Assembly: GCA_946894095.1 (NCBI GenBank)
Contig: OX335653.1
Coordinates: 2,237,001 to 2,301,000 of the forward strand
From: Incurvaria masculella
Lineage: Eukaryota > Arthropoda > Insecta > Lepidoptera > Incurvariidae
Direction of reading: 5' to 3'
Length of the DNA: 64,000 bases
Made by a program: the position numbers and the translations under genes. This document shows positions 12,001-19,654 of the stretch, one piece after another. A model generated the notes under the pieces. The model saw only the letters and a list, made by a program, of their open reading frames with translations. It did not search any database and was not told the origin of the DNA. How positions within the stretch are numbered: position 1 is the first letter of the stretch; every line of letters starts with the position of its first letter.

Positions 12001-13722
12001 AGCAACAATTTTTCATTGCCCCTTCAACCATAGGTTCATCCAAAATGATCGTGCTGTTATCTAATTCTTTAAAAAGACTTGGTATAACTAAAAAGGTTTG
12101 CCTTATTCATGGCAATCAGGAAATAAATACAGGTTTCTGCAAAATTTTTCAGGGTACACCCAAGATCTTTCCTAACCTACGAGAACGAGATGGCGAAGCA
12201 ACATGATTCATTTTTCAACCGTTCACTTGCAGCATTGCACATTTTCATAGAGTAACGTTAATGCCCACAGCTAATACATACATACTTGAATTTGTCAAAT
12301 TCCAAGACTGTTCGATTACTGCAATGAAGAAAAACAGACTGAATAGACAGAAATATTTATACTTATAGCTATAAACATATTACATTGCGTGGACTCATTG
12401 ATTACCCAATAGGCAACCACAATTTTCCACCATGATGCAAGGTGAAGACCTGGTCTCACCGAGTTATGCAAATGAAAATATACTCATACCTTAAAATAAT
12501 CTAGTTCTGTCAAAGTTATTTATTCATTCTATATCTATATATAAACTACATTGTATTACATCACATTACGTTTTACAGATTGCAAATTTATACGATCGGG
12601 ATGATTCACTTAGGCATTGCAACGCACATATCGACTGGTTTGCTTGCTAGCATATAACATATAAAATATAATAGATAATAGCCGTAAGTTTTTCTTATTT
12701 TGTTTTTTTGTTAAACACTATACATATACTCCTTCATCCTACAACTTTTGCTTTACGTGTGAAATACGAAACTGGACTAACATATTTTCTAAGCAATATA
12801 TTAACGCTCATATTAAGATTTCTATGTTTTAGGAATACAGGAAGGAACACAGTTTGTTGTTCCTAAAATAAACAAACAAAATGAACACTAGAAATGGCAA
12901 TTAAGCACTTACACGTGCGGCGGCATTTGGTAGGGTGCACGCGCGACGTAGGCCCTCACGAGGTCCGCCGAGTAGAGGGGAAGCTGGCGGCACGGGTTCA
13001 CCGATATCAGCATGTTACCGACGTATGTCTGCACACAGCGGAAGGTCACCTTGTAACTCGATGATATTATATTGATTACTTGGAAATAAGGTGAATCAAA
13101 ATATTTGAGATGTATTTAGAGAAGTCGTTTTAAAAAATGGCCTAAAAGGTTTTTGAAATTATTCAAAGACATTGATATTAACTTTTTACACGCATCTAAT
13201 AAATGGAAAACTTTATCTTAATTAATGCGGGAGGCGTAGTCAGATAGGGGCAGAAGTGAATGACATCCGTAAAATTTTTAAATGTAAAAAAAATTTGCAC
13301 TGATGCATGAATTGAAAACTTTTGTAAACCCCGCCCTCACAACTAGTTTCTGGCTAGCCACTTAAATCAAAGACATCTCTAGTAATGTCATGTAAATTAT
13401 GTAATCTATTACGTGTGTTTCAGTGAGAAATGATTAGGACATATTTTAACATTTTTTTTTTACTATTTCATTGGGACTATTTCTGTTTTCTCTAAATAAA
13501 TCTCATTCTGAACCGACGCGTCACTTGACAAAACAGTTATGAGCGTATAAGCTTCTTATAATCTATTAACAAGGGTAGACCCGTACGTAGATAATGTCTC
13601 GCTTGTAGCGCACATGCAGATTGTGCAGGAAGGCATCTTCGGAGAGCGGCGTGAGGAGCACTGCGTCGCACTGCCCCACCTCCGCCTCCTGCATCGCGGC
13701 GCCACCTCCGATCACCTCATAG
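1..13722 (-). CDS. Unconventional myosin heavy chain, class I-like motor (partial, runs off left edge)
   Basis: Actin-based motor ATPase. Exons read on the minus strand: 13587-13722, 12913-13028, 11808-11878, 9998-10170, 9449-9512, 7928-7941, 7321-7405, 6592-6770, 4889-5036, 3580-3681, 2745-2842, 855-1088, and probably 1-14. All junctions are GT-AG and keep one frame for about 478 residues. Landmarks in order: IYTYVGNMLISVNP; the P-loop GESGAGKT; switch I RNHNASRF (canonical N-x-N-S-S-R-F); LDIEFDYKGDPLGG; YLLEKSRVTR; NFHVFYQLL; switch II DLYGFE; NSLEQLLINYANE. The order and short N-terminus fit class I motors; Drosophila Myo95E is my guess for the closest class, not established. Odd points: loop 1 is almost all Gly/Ala, and the segment joining 3580-3681 to 2745-2842 is shorter than usual, so an exon may be missed. 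The first visible exon begins in phase, so start exon(s) lie to the right of 13722 and were not identified. The neck and tail lie beyond the left edge. Confidence 0.88.
345..508. repeat. Fragment of the CCAAGGAATGTG palindromic MITE family
   Basis: Contains GTGTCCTTGCTTCACGGTCG and ends CACATTCCTTGG, matching the right arm of the full copy at 7024-7276. The preceding part differs and includes a stretch (TTTTGCTGGTTCTGGT) that recurs near 32500 and 63120 in the opposite sense. It lies just left of the myosin exon at 855-1088. Confidence 0.55.
1495..1705 (+). mobile_element. Degenerate tRNA-type SINE fragment
   Basis: Shows a B-box-like GGGTTCGATCC, then the shared SINE body: CTCCATGGTTCG, CCATTTAAAACT, GATCGAAGCGGCAATTAAAA and TTTTCCATCC. 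Many mismatches relative to the copy at 34639-35052. It lies in a myosin intron. Confidence 0.55.
2350..2620. repeat. Partial copy of the GTTACCTAAATTGGC MITE
   Basis: Shares internal blocks with the full copy at 16330-16690, including GCGCTCAGTGGGCGT-like sequence, CTAACATTTGC, GAGTTTGATTTGACAG and AATACGTTGACACTGG-like segments. A further terminal fragment lies at about 1708-1765 (GTTACCTAAATTGGCCT). Myosin intron. Confidence 0.5.
5160..5405. repeat. Interspersed-repeat-like sequence next to a MITE
   Basis: AT-rich, non-coding sequence reading CTAAACCGCTGAACCGATTT, followed by AATTTGGTATAGAGGG and ending near GACCCGAGCGGAGCCGGGTA. I have met this kind of sequence as a dispersed repeat in insect genomes, but I see no second copy in this window. 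It abuts the TTAA MITE at 5421. Confidence 0.35.
5421..5959. mobile_element. TTAA-flanked MITE, copy 1 (most complete)
   Basis: Begins TTAAGGTGGCCCAACCCG and ends with its exact reverse complement CGGGTTGGGCCACCTTAA, giving 18-bp terminal inverted repeats bounded by TTAA. About 539 bp with no coding capacity. The TTAA at both ends could be a target-site duplication, as made by piggyBac-type transposases, but the inner terminal bases (GGTGGCCC) are not classic piggyBac, so the superfamily is uncertain. Lies in a myosin intron. Confidence 0.85.
7024..7276. mobile_element. Palindromic MITE with about 75-bp terminal inverted repeats, myosin intron
   Basis: The left end reads CCAAGGAATGTGACATGTAT and continues through GAAGCAAGGACACATTAATTAAAG. 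The right end is the near-exact reverse complement, ending ACATGCCACATTCCTTGG. A short unique centre separates the arms. No ORF of note, so a non-autonomous DNA element. Related single-arm fragments lie at about 345-508, 32440-32520 and 63060-63185. Confidence 0.75.
7928..7941 (-). other. 14-nt myosin microexon encoding YLLEK
   Basis: The exon at 9449-9512 ends one base into a codon after GGHITH, while the exon at 7321-7405 starts in phase 0 with SRVTR. Joining them directly makes a stop and loses the near-invariant YLLEKSR motif. On the minus strand, 7941-7928 reads ACCTATTGGAAAAG, preceded by a pyrimidine-rich tract and acgcag, and followed by gtgaat. With the T from the previous exon it encodes Tyr-Leu-Leu-Glu-Lys, restoring frame and motif exactly. 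Confidence 0.85.
8108..8420 (-). mobile_element. GGGTTCCGTA repeat family, copy 1
   Basis: Left end AAAAACCGGCCAAGTGAGAG then ACGAAGGGTTCCGTACCATC; right end CCCTTTGGGTACGGAGCCC. The interior includes a short (GACG)n run and the conserved block reading as GGGCTGTATCTCAGTAACCG on the minus strand. Five copies occur in this window (also 22180-22467, 23290-23550, 38648-38905, 54444-54760). No ORF; non-autonomous element of unassigned class. Confidence 0.7.
8790..9338. mobile_element. TTAA-flanked MITE, copy 2
   Basis: Starts TTAAGGTGGCCCAACCCGGC and follows copy 1 closely through CAGGCTCTGTGATGAGGAAG and GAGCGGGATGGCCC. Its right terminus is eroded (GGCCCGTTTA). Located in the myosin intron between the microexon (7928-7941) and exon 9449-9512. 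Confidence 0.8.
10267..10632 (+). mobile_element. 5S rRNA-headed SINE, near-complete
   Basis: The head reads CGAAGTTAAGCAACGCTGGG, then CTTGGATGGGTTACC, closely matching the internal promoter part of 5S rRNA (GAAGTTAAGCAAC, CTTGGATGGGTGACC). It is preceded by a tRNA A-box-like TAGCCCAGTGGCGCG. The body is shared with the tRNA-headed SINEs: AACTGTAGGTCCCCTTCC, CGAAGCGGCAATGAAAATTG, TCCTGGCATGGCACCTAG. It is a retrotransposed pol III transcript, not a working 5S gene, because both 5S ends are absent. Located in a myosin intron. Confidence 0.8.
10690..10815 (+). repeat. Short repeat family 'TTGTTTATTCATCATCC', copy
   Basis: Contains TTGTTTATTCATCATCCAGA, CACTGCACTCGGATTAGTCA, and GAAGAACTGGAAAGAAACTC. 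Related copies at about 7672-7775, 21518-21640, 35222-35310 and 54466-54595. The copies have sharp ends and no ORF. Their nature (SINE or MITE) is not clear to me. Confidence 0.6.
11217..11518 (-). mobile_element. tRNA-headed SINE, degenerate
   Basis: Read on the minus strand it starts at CGTAGCCAGGTGGCGCGG (A-box-like), has a B-box-like GGTTCAAATC, and runs through the shared body to CATGTCTCC. Myosin intron. A further short body fragment lies at about 11948-12035 on the same strand. Confidence 0.65.
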
Positions 13723-14841
13723 CTGCAAGAGCAATGGGACAATAGTAATTACTCCTACTGTTTTTACCAATACCTCATGAACTGTCAAATTAACTCACTA
13801 TCGTCCGTATACTGGTAAAACCCCCTAATTGTCATTTTTTAGTAAAATGAGTTAATAATGCAGCTATACTTAATTTTCCAAGCTCTTTATTATAGTAAAA
13901 CCCATATATTGCTATGACGTTTAGTTTTAAAGTTAGATTGATGAAAATTAGATTGATAGTATTAAGAACGGCCCGTAAGCGATGTCTCCCATATAAACGA
14001 AGTTTACTAATCATTTGGAAACCGCTATTCACATATATAAAATCACAATAGTTCTTGCTTTGTGCAACTCTCGCTTGGTGGTATTCATTTGAAATACAAT
14101 ATTTTAGTATGGAGCTCAATACCGTCTTTACTCGCCAATATACATCGACCACCCTACTGATTAAATTAGGCTGATCTCTAGATTGGCTCAATAGGGTTTA
14201 TCGAAATAGGAAATTCATTTTTTCTTATTTTTAAAATATTTGTTTTTAACACACTAACGCCTGTTTCTAGGTAATATTTAAAGCCTACAGGCAATTTAAT
14301 TTTTGTGTGAACCCCTTCTCGAATTGTTGATACAGATAATAAACATAGAAGACATTTATACTGGTTAGTAGCTGAGTTGCTTAGGATTTCAATGCAATTT
14401 CAGATGTTCTATTTTAGCAAAAAAATATAAACTCCTAGCGAATTTGAGAAACGATTGATTTTGTGAAGGCTGACGAAGAGACCTTGAGGGGAATTTCTGG
14501 ATCCCAAAGCTACGTGTTACGTACTTTAGTTCACAGCTCTGCCACCAGTCCTGCTCCAGTAATTTTTCCTCCCTTAGAGGATCACCAATTTTTACATAAT
14601 GTCTGGAGGAATTGCAGATCTCTTCCGCACCAACCAACTTCCGATTTCAGACAATTTCAGATTTCGTTTGACAGTTTGCAGTAATTAGTCATAGACAAAG
14701 TAGACCAATGCAAAGTTCATTCTGAAAACGAAATAAAATGTAATAGCTACGTTTGGTTGAAAGTACTATTCAGAGTTTCGTACGCGAATTATCTCCGTAT
14801 TTTATATGTTTAGTCCGGTGATATTCCACGTATTATATTCT

Positions 14842-14965
14842 TACAGTCGTATTCAGAGTGGACGGACTAACTTTAGTGCGCTGATTATTGTCGGACTAAG
14901 CCGGTTTAGTTCGGTGCTTATTCCGTAATGAATTTAGGCAGGTTTACTCTGAATACGACTGTAAC
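14842..14965. mobile_element. Short MITE with TTACAGTCGTATTCAGAGT inverted ends
   Basis: Left end TTACAGTCGTATTCAGAGTG; right end CTCTGAATACGACTGTAA, its reverse complement with small differences. The interior has GGACTAA and CGGTTTAGT motifs. Related copies at about 26103-26315 (two arms in inverted order) and 61690-61800. Confidence 0.75.
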
Positions 14966-15169
14966 AGTCACAAGATTTAAAAAAATATCTGTTTCTAATA
15001 TGAATTTTTTGTAACCGATCCCGAAACCATTTATGACTCACATTTAGAAATTGACAGAAAACATGACATGCATAGCAAAATTTGTGCTTTCCGGTGAGCA
15101 ACAACGATTTCGTACTCATTAAAAGACAGCCAGGAGTCACCCTGGTGTTGTTCCTTTTTAATTATTCTA

Positions 15170-15331
15170 AGGGCCGAGTGCACGAAAGGAAAAAAATCAA
15201 AATCAACGTCAAATTATGATCAAACACGCCACTTTGTGTGAACAGTAGGGAAGGAGCTCTATACGGATCACTAAAAGTGACGTGTTTGATCATTGATTAA
15301 CTCGGCGGTCTCTTCGTGCAACCGGGGCTAA
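15170..15331. mobile_element. MITE with GGGCCGAGTGCACGAA / TTCGTGCAACCGGGGCT ends
   Basis: About 160 bp. Imperfect inverted ends plus an internal inverted pair around TGATCAAACACGCCACTT and AAAGTGACGTGTTTGATCAT, so the whole element can fold into a hairpin. A second copy lies in inverse orientation at 36219-36368. Confidence 0.7.
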
Positions 15332-16329
15332 GTATAGTGCCACGAAGCTAACATACATTTGATGTTTTGATAAATTCAAGCGAGAGCGTCTCACTTTCAT
15401 CTGTGACTAACTAGTTTTCGCTTTCCTGAGTAGATATACAGGAGTCAAAGGAGACGTCAGGAGTCCACGTCCCACATAGGTTATTTTCCGCGAATAGTCC
15501 CACATCGCTTATTTTATTTATTCTAGCATGGTCGAGGGCACCACTGTCTTTTAAGAGTTACCACATGATATTTACAGACTGCAGTAAGAAAAAAATTGAG
15601 GAAATGAAAATTACTATTTTAGGTAAATAATGTAATTCAAAATATAACTAAATTAGATTTAGAAAAATGATCTGGTTTCTTACTACCGCTATTTTGGTTT
15701 ACTTGATTTTTATGAAGAAAATAAACTTCAACGTCAATTCCGGAGGTTATAACTCTGTCAGACGATATTATTTACCATTCAATTTAGATTAGACATTATA
15801 CAGTATTTTTTATTTCGTTATAATCTAACAAGTAGTTTCCGAGTACATCTCGCGATGGCATCAAACCGCTACTACTACTACCCTGAAGCTATGTATGTTT
15901 GTATTCATGGCTAACCCAAACCACAAACATATCTTCACAAATTCATAATTACTTTAGAAAAAAAAACCTCAGCCTAAAATAAATAAGAAGTGGGTAACTT
16001 GCATTGTTTAGTTGCGACTTTGGCCATGCGCAAATTAAGCTATGTGGGACCATAGCCATATTTCCCTACGTTCCGAAATGCGTACATTGCATAGATCGCA
16101 GAGAAAGCGAATACAGGGAATACTGGTGTTTCGAATTGATATTGCTGCTCATAGCCACAATTGCACGATATCAAATCGGAACGAATTTGAGCAGATATAT
16201 GTGCCAGAGCCTAACCGAACTACCTCGAAAATGCCTTGTAAGTCTCGAGAGTGGTTATTGCAGGCCTAGAATTATCTAACTAGACTAACAAACGGCAAAA
16301 GGCCTTAGTTATATCAGAGCCTGTAGTGC

Positions 16330-16690
16330 CAGTTGTTACCTAAATTGGCGTTTACGGCAAATGGATCGACGGGCGTTTTTAAAATGGAGAAAATGTATTA
16401 AGAAATTGAAGACCGCGCTCAGTGGGCGTCAATCGAACTAACATTTGCGAGTTCGAGTTTGATTTGACAGCTTACTCACGGTTGCCGAAAATACGTCGAC
16501 GTTGCCGTTTACGCCGACTCCGCATTTTCATACAAATCTGAAGTCCGAGTTTGACTTTGACAGCTTGAAGAAATAAAACCACAGAATATCTAGTTAAAAC
16601 GTGTATGGAGTTTGACGTTTTTACGGAAAATGCCAGTCGATCGGTTTGCCGTAAACGCCAATTCAGGTGACAGCTGGGACTACGGGCTCA
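16330..16690. mobile_element. MITE with GTTACCTAAATTGGCGTTTACG inverted ends
   Basis: Left end AGTTGTTACCTAAATTGGCG followed by TTTACGGCAAA; right end TTTGCCGTAAACGCCAATTC then AGGTGACAGCT. About 360 bp. A well-matched copy is at 20033-20346 and partial ones at 1708-1765 and 2350-2620. This copy ends about 460 bp upstream of the intronless gene at 17149 and may lie in its promoter region. Confidence 0.75.
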
Positions 16691-17148
16691 GAATACAAGT
16701 GCATACGATCAGAGAACTAAAGATAAACACGCTTAATGACAGCGTACACGGCGCACATGCTCTCAACCGTGCGCGCTTTGTACGATCTGTGTGCGGTTTA
16801 GAGACACGTCCCTCATGTCAACATGACGTTCACGGGAGTGAATATAAGCAATTCGGAAAGGTCATGTACGCGTATATTGTTGCAATCTCTGCAATATACG
16901 CATTTAGGAACGCAGTGTTTGTCTATGCGCGTGCGCGTGGCGGGTATTTTGAAAGCTATGCTGGAAGGCTAAAAGCCAACTGTCATTTCCATTTGTGATG
17001 AGAGGACCATTGTACAATTTAATTATAAAATGTGAAGCCCATTTTACGGATATTGCGAAAATGTCTAGTGAGAAGGAACATGTTACCACATTTTTCAATT
17101 GATTTTTTTGCAATGTCTACGCCTTCATAGTGACAAAACATTTAGGAA

Positions 17149-18360
17149 ATGGATAAGGCCACAAGTAGTAGGAAAAAAAGGCGCAAGACGCGTAAATGCC
17201 TTGATGAACTTCGAAAGAAGTCTCGTCTTTGCTCTAGCATGGTCCCAAACTTAGTGGAAACCAATATCCGTGACGGTCCTAGCAAGAGAACGATTGCTGC
17301 TTCACATGGTAACAAAGTTACAAAAACCCGCCTCACCATGAAGCTGGGAATGTTCTCAAAGGGAGTAAGATCAGAAACGATCACAAGACCGCAGCTGTCG
17401 GAAGAGTTCAAAGCACGAATGGATGAAAACCTGTACAAAATAATAGATCTCGCCAATGGCAAACCTTCCCACACAATCACTTCTGGTGCCTATGAAGAAC
17501 TCATGAGGACCAATGGAGTGCGATTACATGAACACGTTTCTGGAGCATCACTTCGAAGTAGAAATGATAGCCATCAATCATCTGTCGTCAAAGATGAAAA
17601 AGCAAATTCCCATAGTTCATCGCCACGACGTAGCCCTGGCACAAGTCCTATGTGTTTAACTCCCCCTAACCAAGGCATTAGTAAAACTGTCCCCCAACGT
17701 CCAAATTTGTTTTTAAATGGAGATATAATCAGAGTCGACTCATCGTCAGAATCCAAGGATATCTCAGTGGGCGAAGAGCTATACCAGAATTTCAGAGATT
17801 TTATGGCAGATATTCCCGAATACCTTAACACACATCTTCCTGAACTCTTGGAAGATGACACATATGAGAGCACCAGAGAATACCTCCAAAGATTGCACAC
17901 AAGAAGTTGTGAAACAGTGAGTGAAGATAACACACAGGATTGCACTCTCAGGGAAGGACCCCAATCCAAAAACAAGAGTATACTTGAGGAGACAATGGAG
18001 CAATCGATTTTGCTTAATCCTATAGAATACATAAAGCATTATGGGCAGGATGGCCGCAACCCAAATATGGTGAAAGAATATTTTACAACAGAAAATCCTG
18101 CATGTAATTTGAATCAGAGATCTTTAATACATCCCTCATTTGGCAGTAGTAATAATATATCAAACCACACGGATAACCTGTTAGTGGTAAGAAACCATGG
18201 AGCACACTTATCACTGTTGTGCTCTCCCGACGATAAGAAATCTGTCACAGCAGATTCGAGCGACTCCAGCTTGAATATGTATGCCGGGAATCATTGCGTG
18301 ACAAGCCTCATTGAAGACAGTCCTGAGATTAGATTCTACCCGAGAAAATTGAATCCATAA
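17149..18360 (+). CDS. Uncharacterised intronless 403-residue protein
   Basis: I do not recognise this family. It is the longest open frame in the window. An in-frame TAG two codons before the ATG fixes the start, and a poly(A) signal lies 42 nt after the stop. The N-terminus is highly basic (residues 4-16, ATSSRKKRRKTRK), like a nuclear localisation signal. Residues about 80-125 look like a folded, mixed helical segment (EEFKARMDENLYKIIDLANG). The middle is Ser/Pro-rich (SSSPRRSPGTSPM, residues about 155-168), and an acidic stretch (about 220-250, MADIPEYLNTHLPELLEDD) follows. No signal peptide or membrane segment is apparent. Codon use is coding-like throughout and the frame is unbroken. 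It could be a retrocopy or a lineage-specific nuclear or germline protein; I see no evidence that decides. Confidence 0.75.
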   Translation: MDKATSSRKKRRKTRKCLDELRKKSRLCSSMVPNLVETNIRDGPSKRTIAASHGNKVTKTRLTMKLGMFSKGVRSETITRPQLSEEFKARMDENLYKIIDLANGKPSHTITSGAYEELMRTNGVRLHEHVSGASLRSRNDSHQSSVVKDEKANSHSSSPRRSPGTSPMCLTPPNQGISKTVPQRPNLFLNGDIIRVDSSSESKDISVGEELYQNFRDFMADIPEYLNTHLPELLEDDTYESTREYLQRLHTRSCETVSEDNTQDCTLREGPQSKNKSILEETMEQSILLNPIEYIKHYGQDGRNPNMVKEYFTTENPACNLNQRSLIHPSFGSSNNISNHTDNLLVVRNHGAHLSLLCSPDDKKSVTADSSDSSLNMYAGNHCVTSLIEDSPEIRFYPRKLNP

Positions 18361-18401
18361 TTTATTTTTAAGATTACTTGAATACTGTATTTGTTAAGAA
18401 G

Positions 18402-18407
18402 AATAAA
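18402..18407 (+). terminator. Poly(A) signal AATAAA of the intronless gene
   Basis: Canonical AATAAA 42 nt after the TAA stop, followed by a T-rich stretch (AAGTTTATTAAGTTTATATT). This supports 17149-18360 as a transcribed unit with a short 3' UTR. Confidence 0.7.
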
Positions 18408-19052
18408 AGTTTATTAAGTTTATATTTGAACAGGATCATGCTTTATGTTTTATAGCCGCATAATTATATCTCAGTTTTTTAGGAGCCTTTAGGAGCCCCA
18501 GACAGAATTCAAGGTATGCAGCACTAGCCACAGTGATAATCAGTATTTTATGCTTTTACGCACAAGCACTATGTTGACGATTTGTCATGCATTAACTGGA
18601 AACATATTTAAAATACATGGAAATAGTCGTTCATAAGTTTGATTGTCATGTTCCCAAATTACCTTAAATGGTGTTAATGTTGCGTGTAAACACTGCGTCA
18701 GCGTCATAAATTTCGTGAGCAGTGCCATGTTTATATATTATATTTTTCCTTCTTCAAAATCGACATTAGTGACGTTGATTTAATGCACAAATATTTTTTT
18801 TTTGCAGAAATGATTGATAGAAATATTAATCTATCTGAGTATCTACATATACAAATTGGACCAAAGCTAATTATTTTTTAGTAGTTTTTGGTAGTAGTCC
18901 AAATTAATTAAATTCTATCTGGGTGTCCACTTTTGAAAACCGTGTAATCAATCGTAATGTTCGTAGATTCCTGAAAAAAAAATTTTTTTTTTCCTTATCA
19001 CTTTAGTTTCGAGATATGCATATTAAAGTTTATTATTTTTTCAAATATGAGA
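18408..19052. other. Non-coding interval, nothing recognised
   Basis: AT-rich sequence between the intronless gene and the orphan exon-like segment. I see no convincing exon, RNA gene or named repeat. It has several A/T homopolymers (for example near 18800 and 18975). Confidence 0.5.
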
Positions 19053-19185
19053 CTATCCAAATGGAGGCAGCGACGCAATCTTGCCCCTCTTGATGGAGTT
19101 CTTGAACTCTTCCTTTTCGCTGTCCTGGACGCCAGCCATCGCCTGCCTATCCAGCACCTGCATCAGCCAGCTTGCTCGCACACCT
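19053..19185 (-). other. Exon-like orphan segment ending in a stop
   Basis: On the minus strand, after a weak acceptor (tatag at about 19186-19190), a 44-codon open frame reads GVRASWLMQVLDRQ..., includes DSEKEEFKNSIKRGK and ends PPFG-stop. GC content and residue mix are more coding-like than the flanks. It lies just downstream of ATPAF1, but ATPAF1 already has a stop at 19655-19657 and no donor there, so I cannot join them. It could be a last exon of another gene, an alternative ATPAF1 3' exon, or a remnant. Product not recognised. Confidence 0.35.
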
Positions 19186-19654
19186 CTATATTAGCACAAA
19201 ACAACACATAAGAACTAGGTGCCACACTAGGAAATTATTACGGGCTACATTGAACTGGATGGAAAACTTTGACCATCATTAATTTAATGAATTGGTACTA
19301 ACACTGTTGGATTGACTCTATTACCTAGTAAGTAAGGAAGGGGACCTACAGTTTTACGTGAAATCAACCTAATCAATGTAGCTCGAATAATGGGAAGGTC
19401 CTGGCATGGCACCTTAGTGGGAATGTGGTGTGAGTCATTATATTAGCCCATCACCAGGTGTGATATTAATGGCCATCCATGCCATTCTATAAAATATTAA
19501 TGAGCAAAAATTCACAGTACCTAGAGGTTCAATATTAAGCATTACGTTTCCATGATCAGAACAGCTTGCAAACGTGAATAAATAAAGAATAATGATATTA
19601 TGTACCACACTATAATATTACACCCACTTTCATACAAATCATATTACATAATAT

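Larger units (their letters stand above)
13723..17148. other. Intergenic or 5' intron sequence; only repeats seen
   Basis: The first myosin exon(s) should lie on the minus strand here or further right, but I could not identify them. Identified contents are an arm of the CCGTAAGC element (about 13965-14040, related to 34001-34372), and the MITEs at 14842-14965, 15170-15331 and 16330-16690. The open frames in this stretch look like chance or repeat-derived ORFs. Confidence 0.5.

Noticed and set aside
16612..16998. 128-codon plus-strand ORF upstream of the intronless gene
   Set aside because: It starts inside the MITE at 16330-16690 and has no coding-like conservation signal I can recognise.
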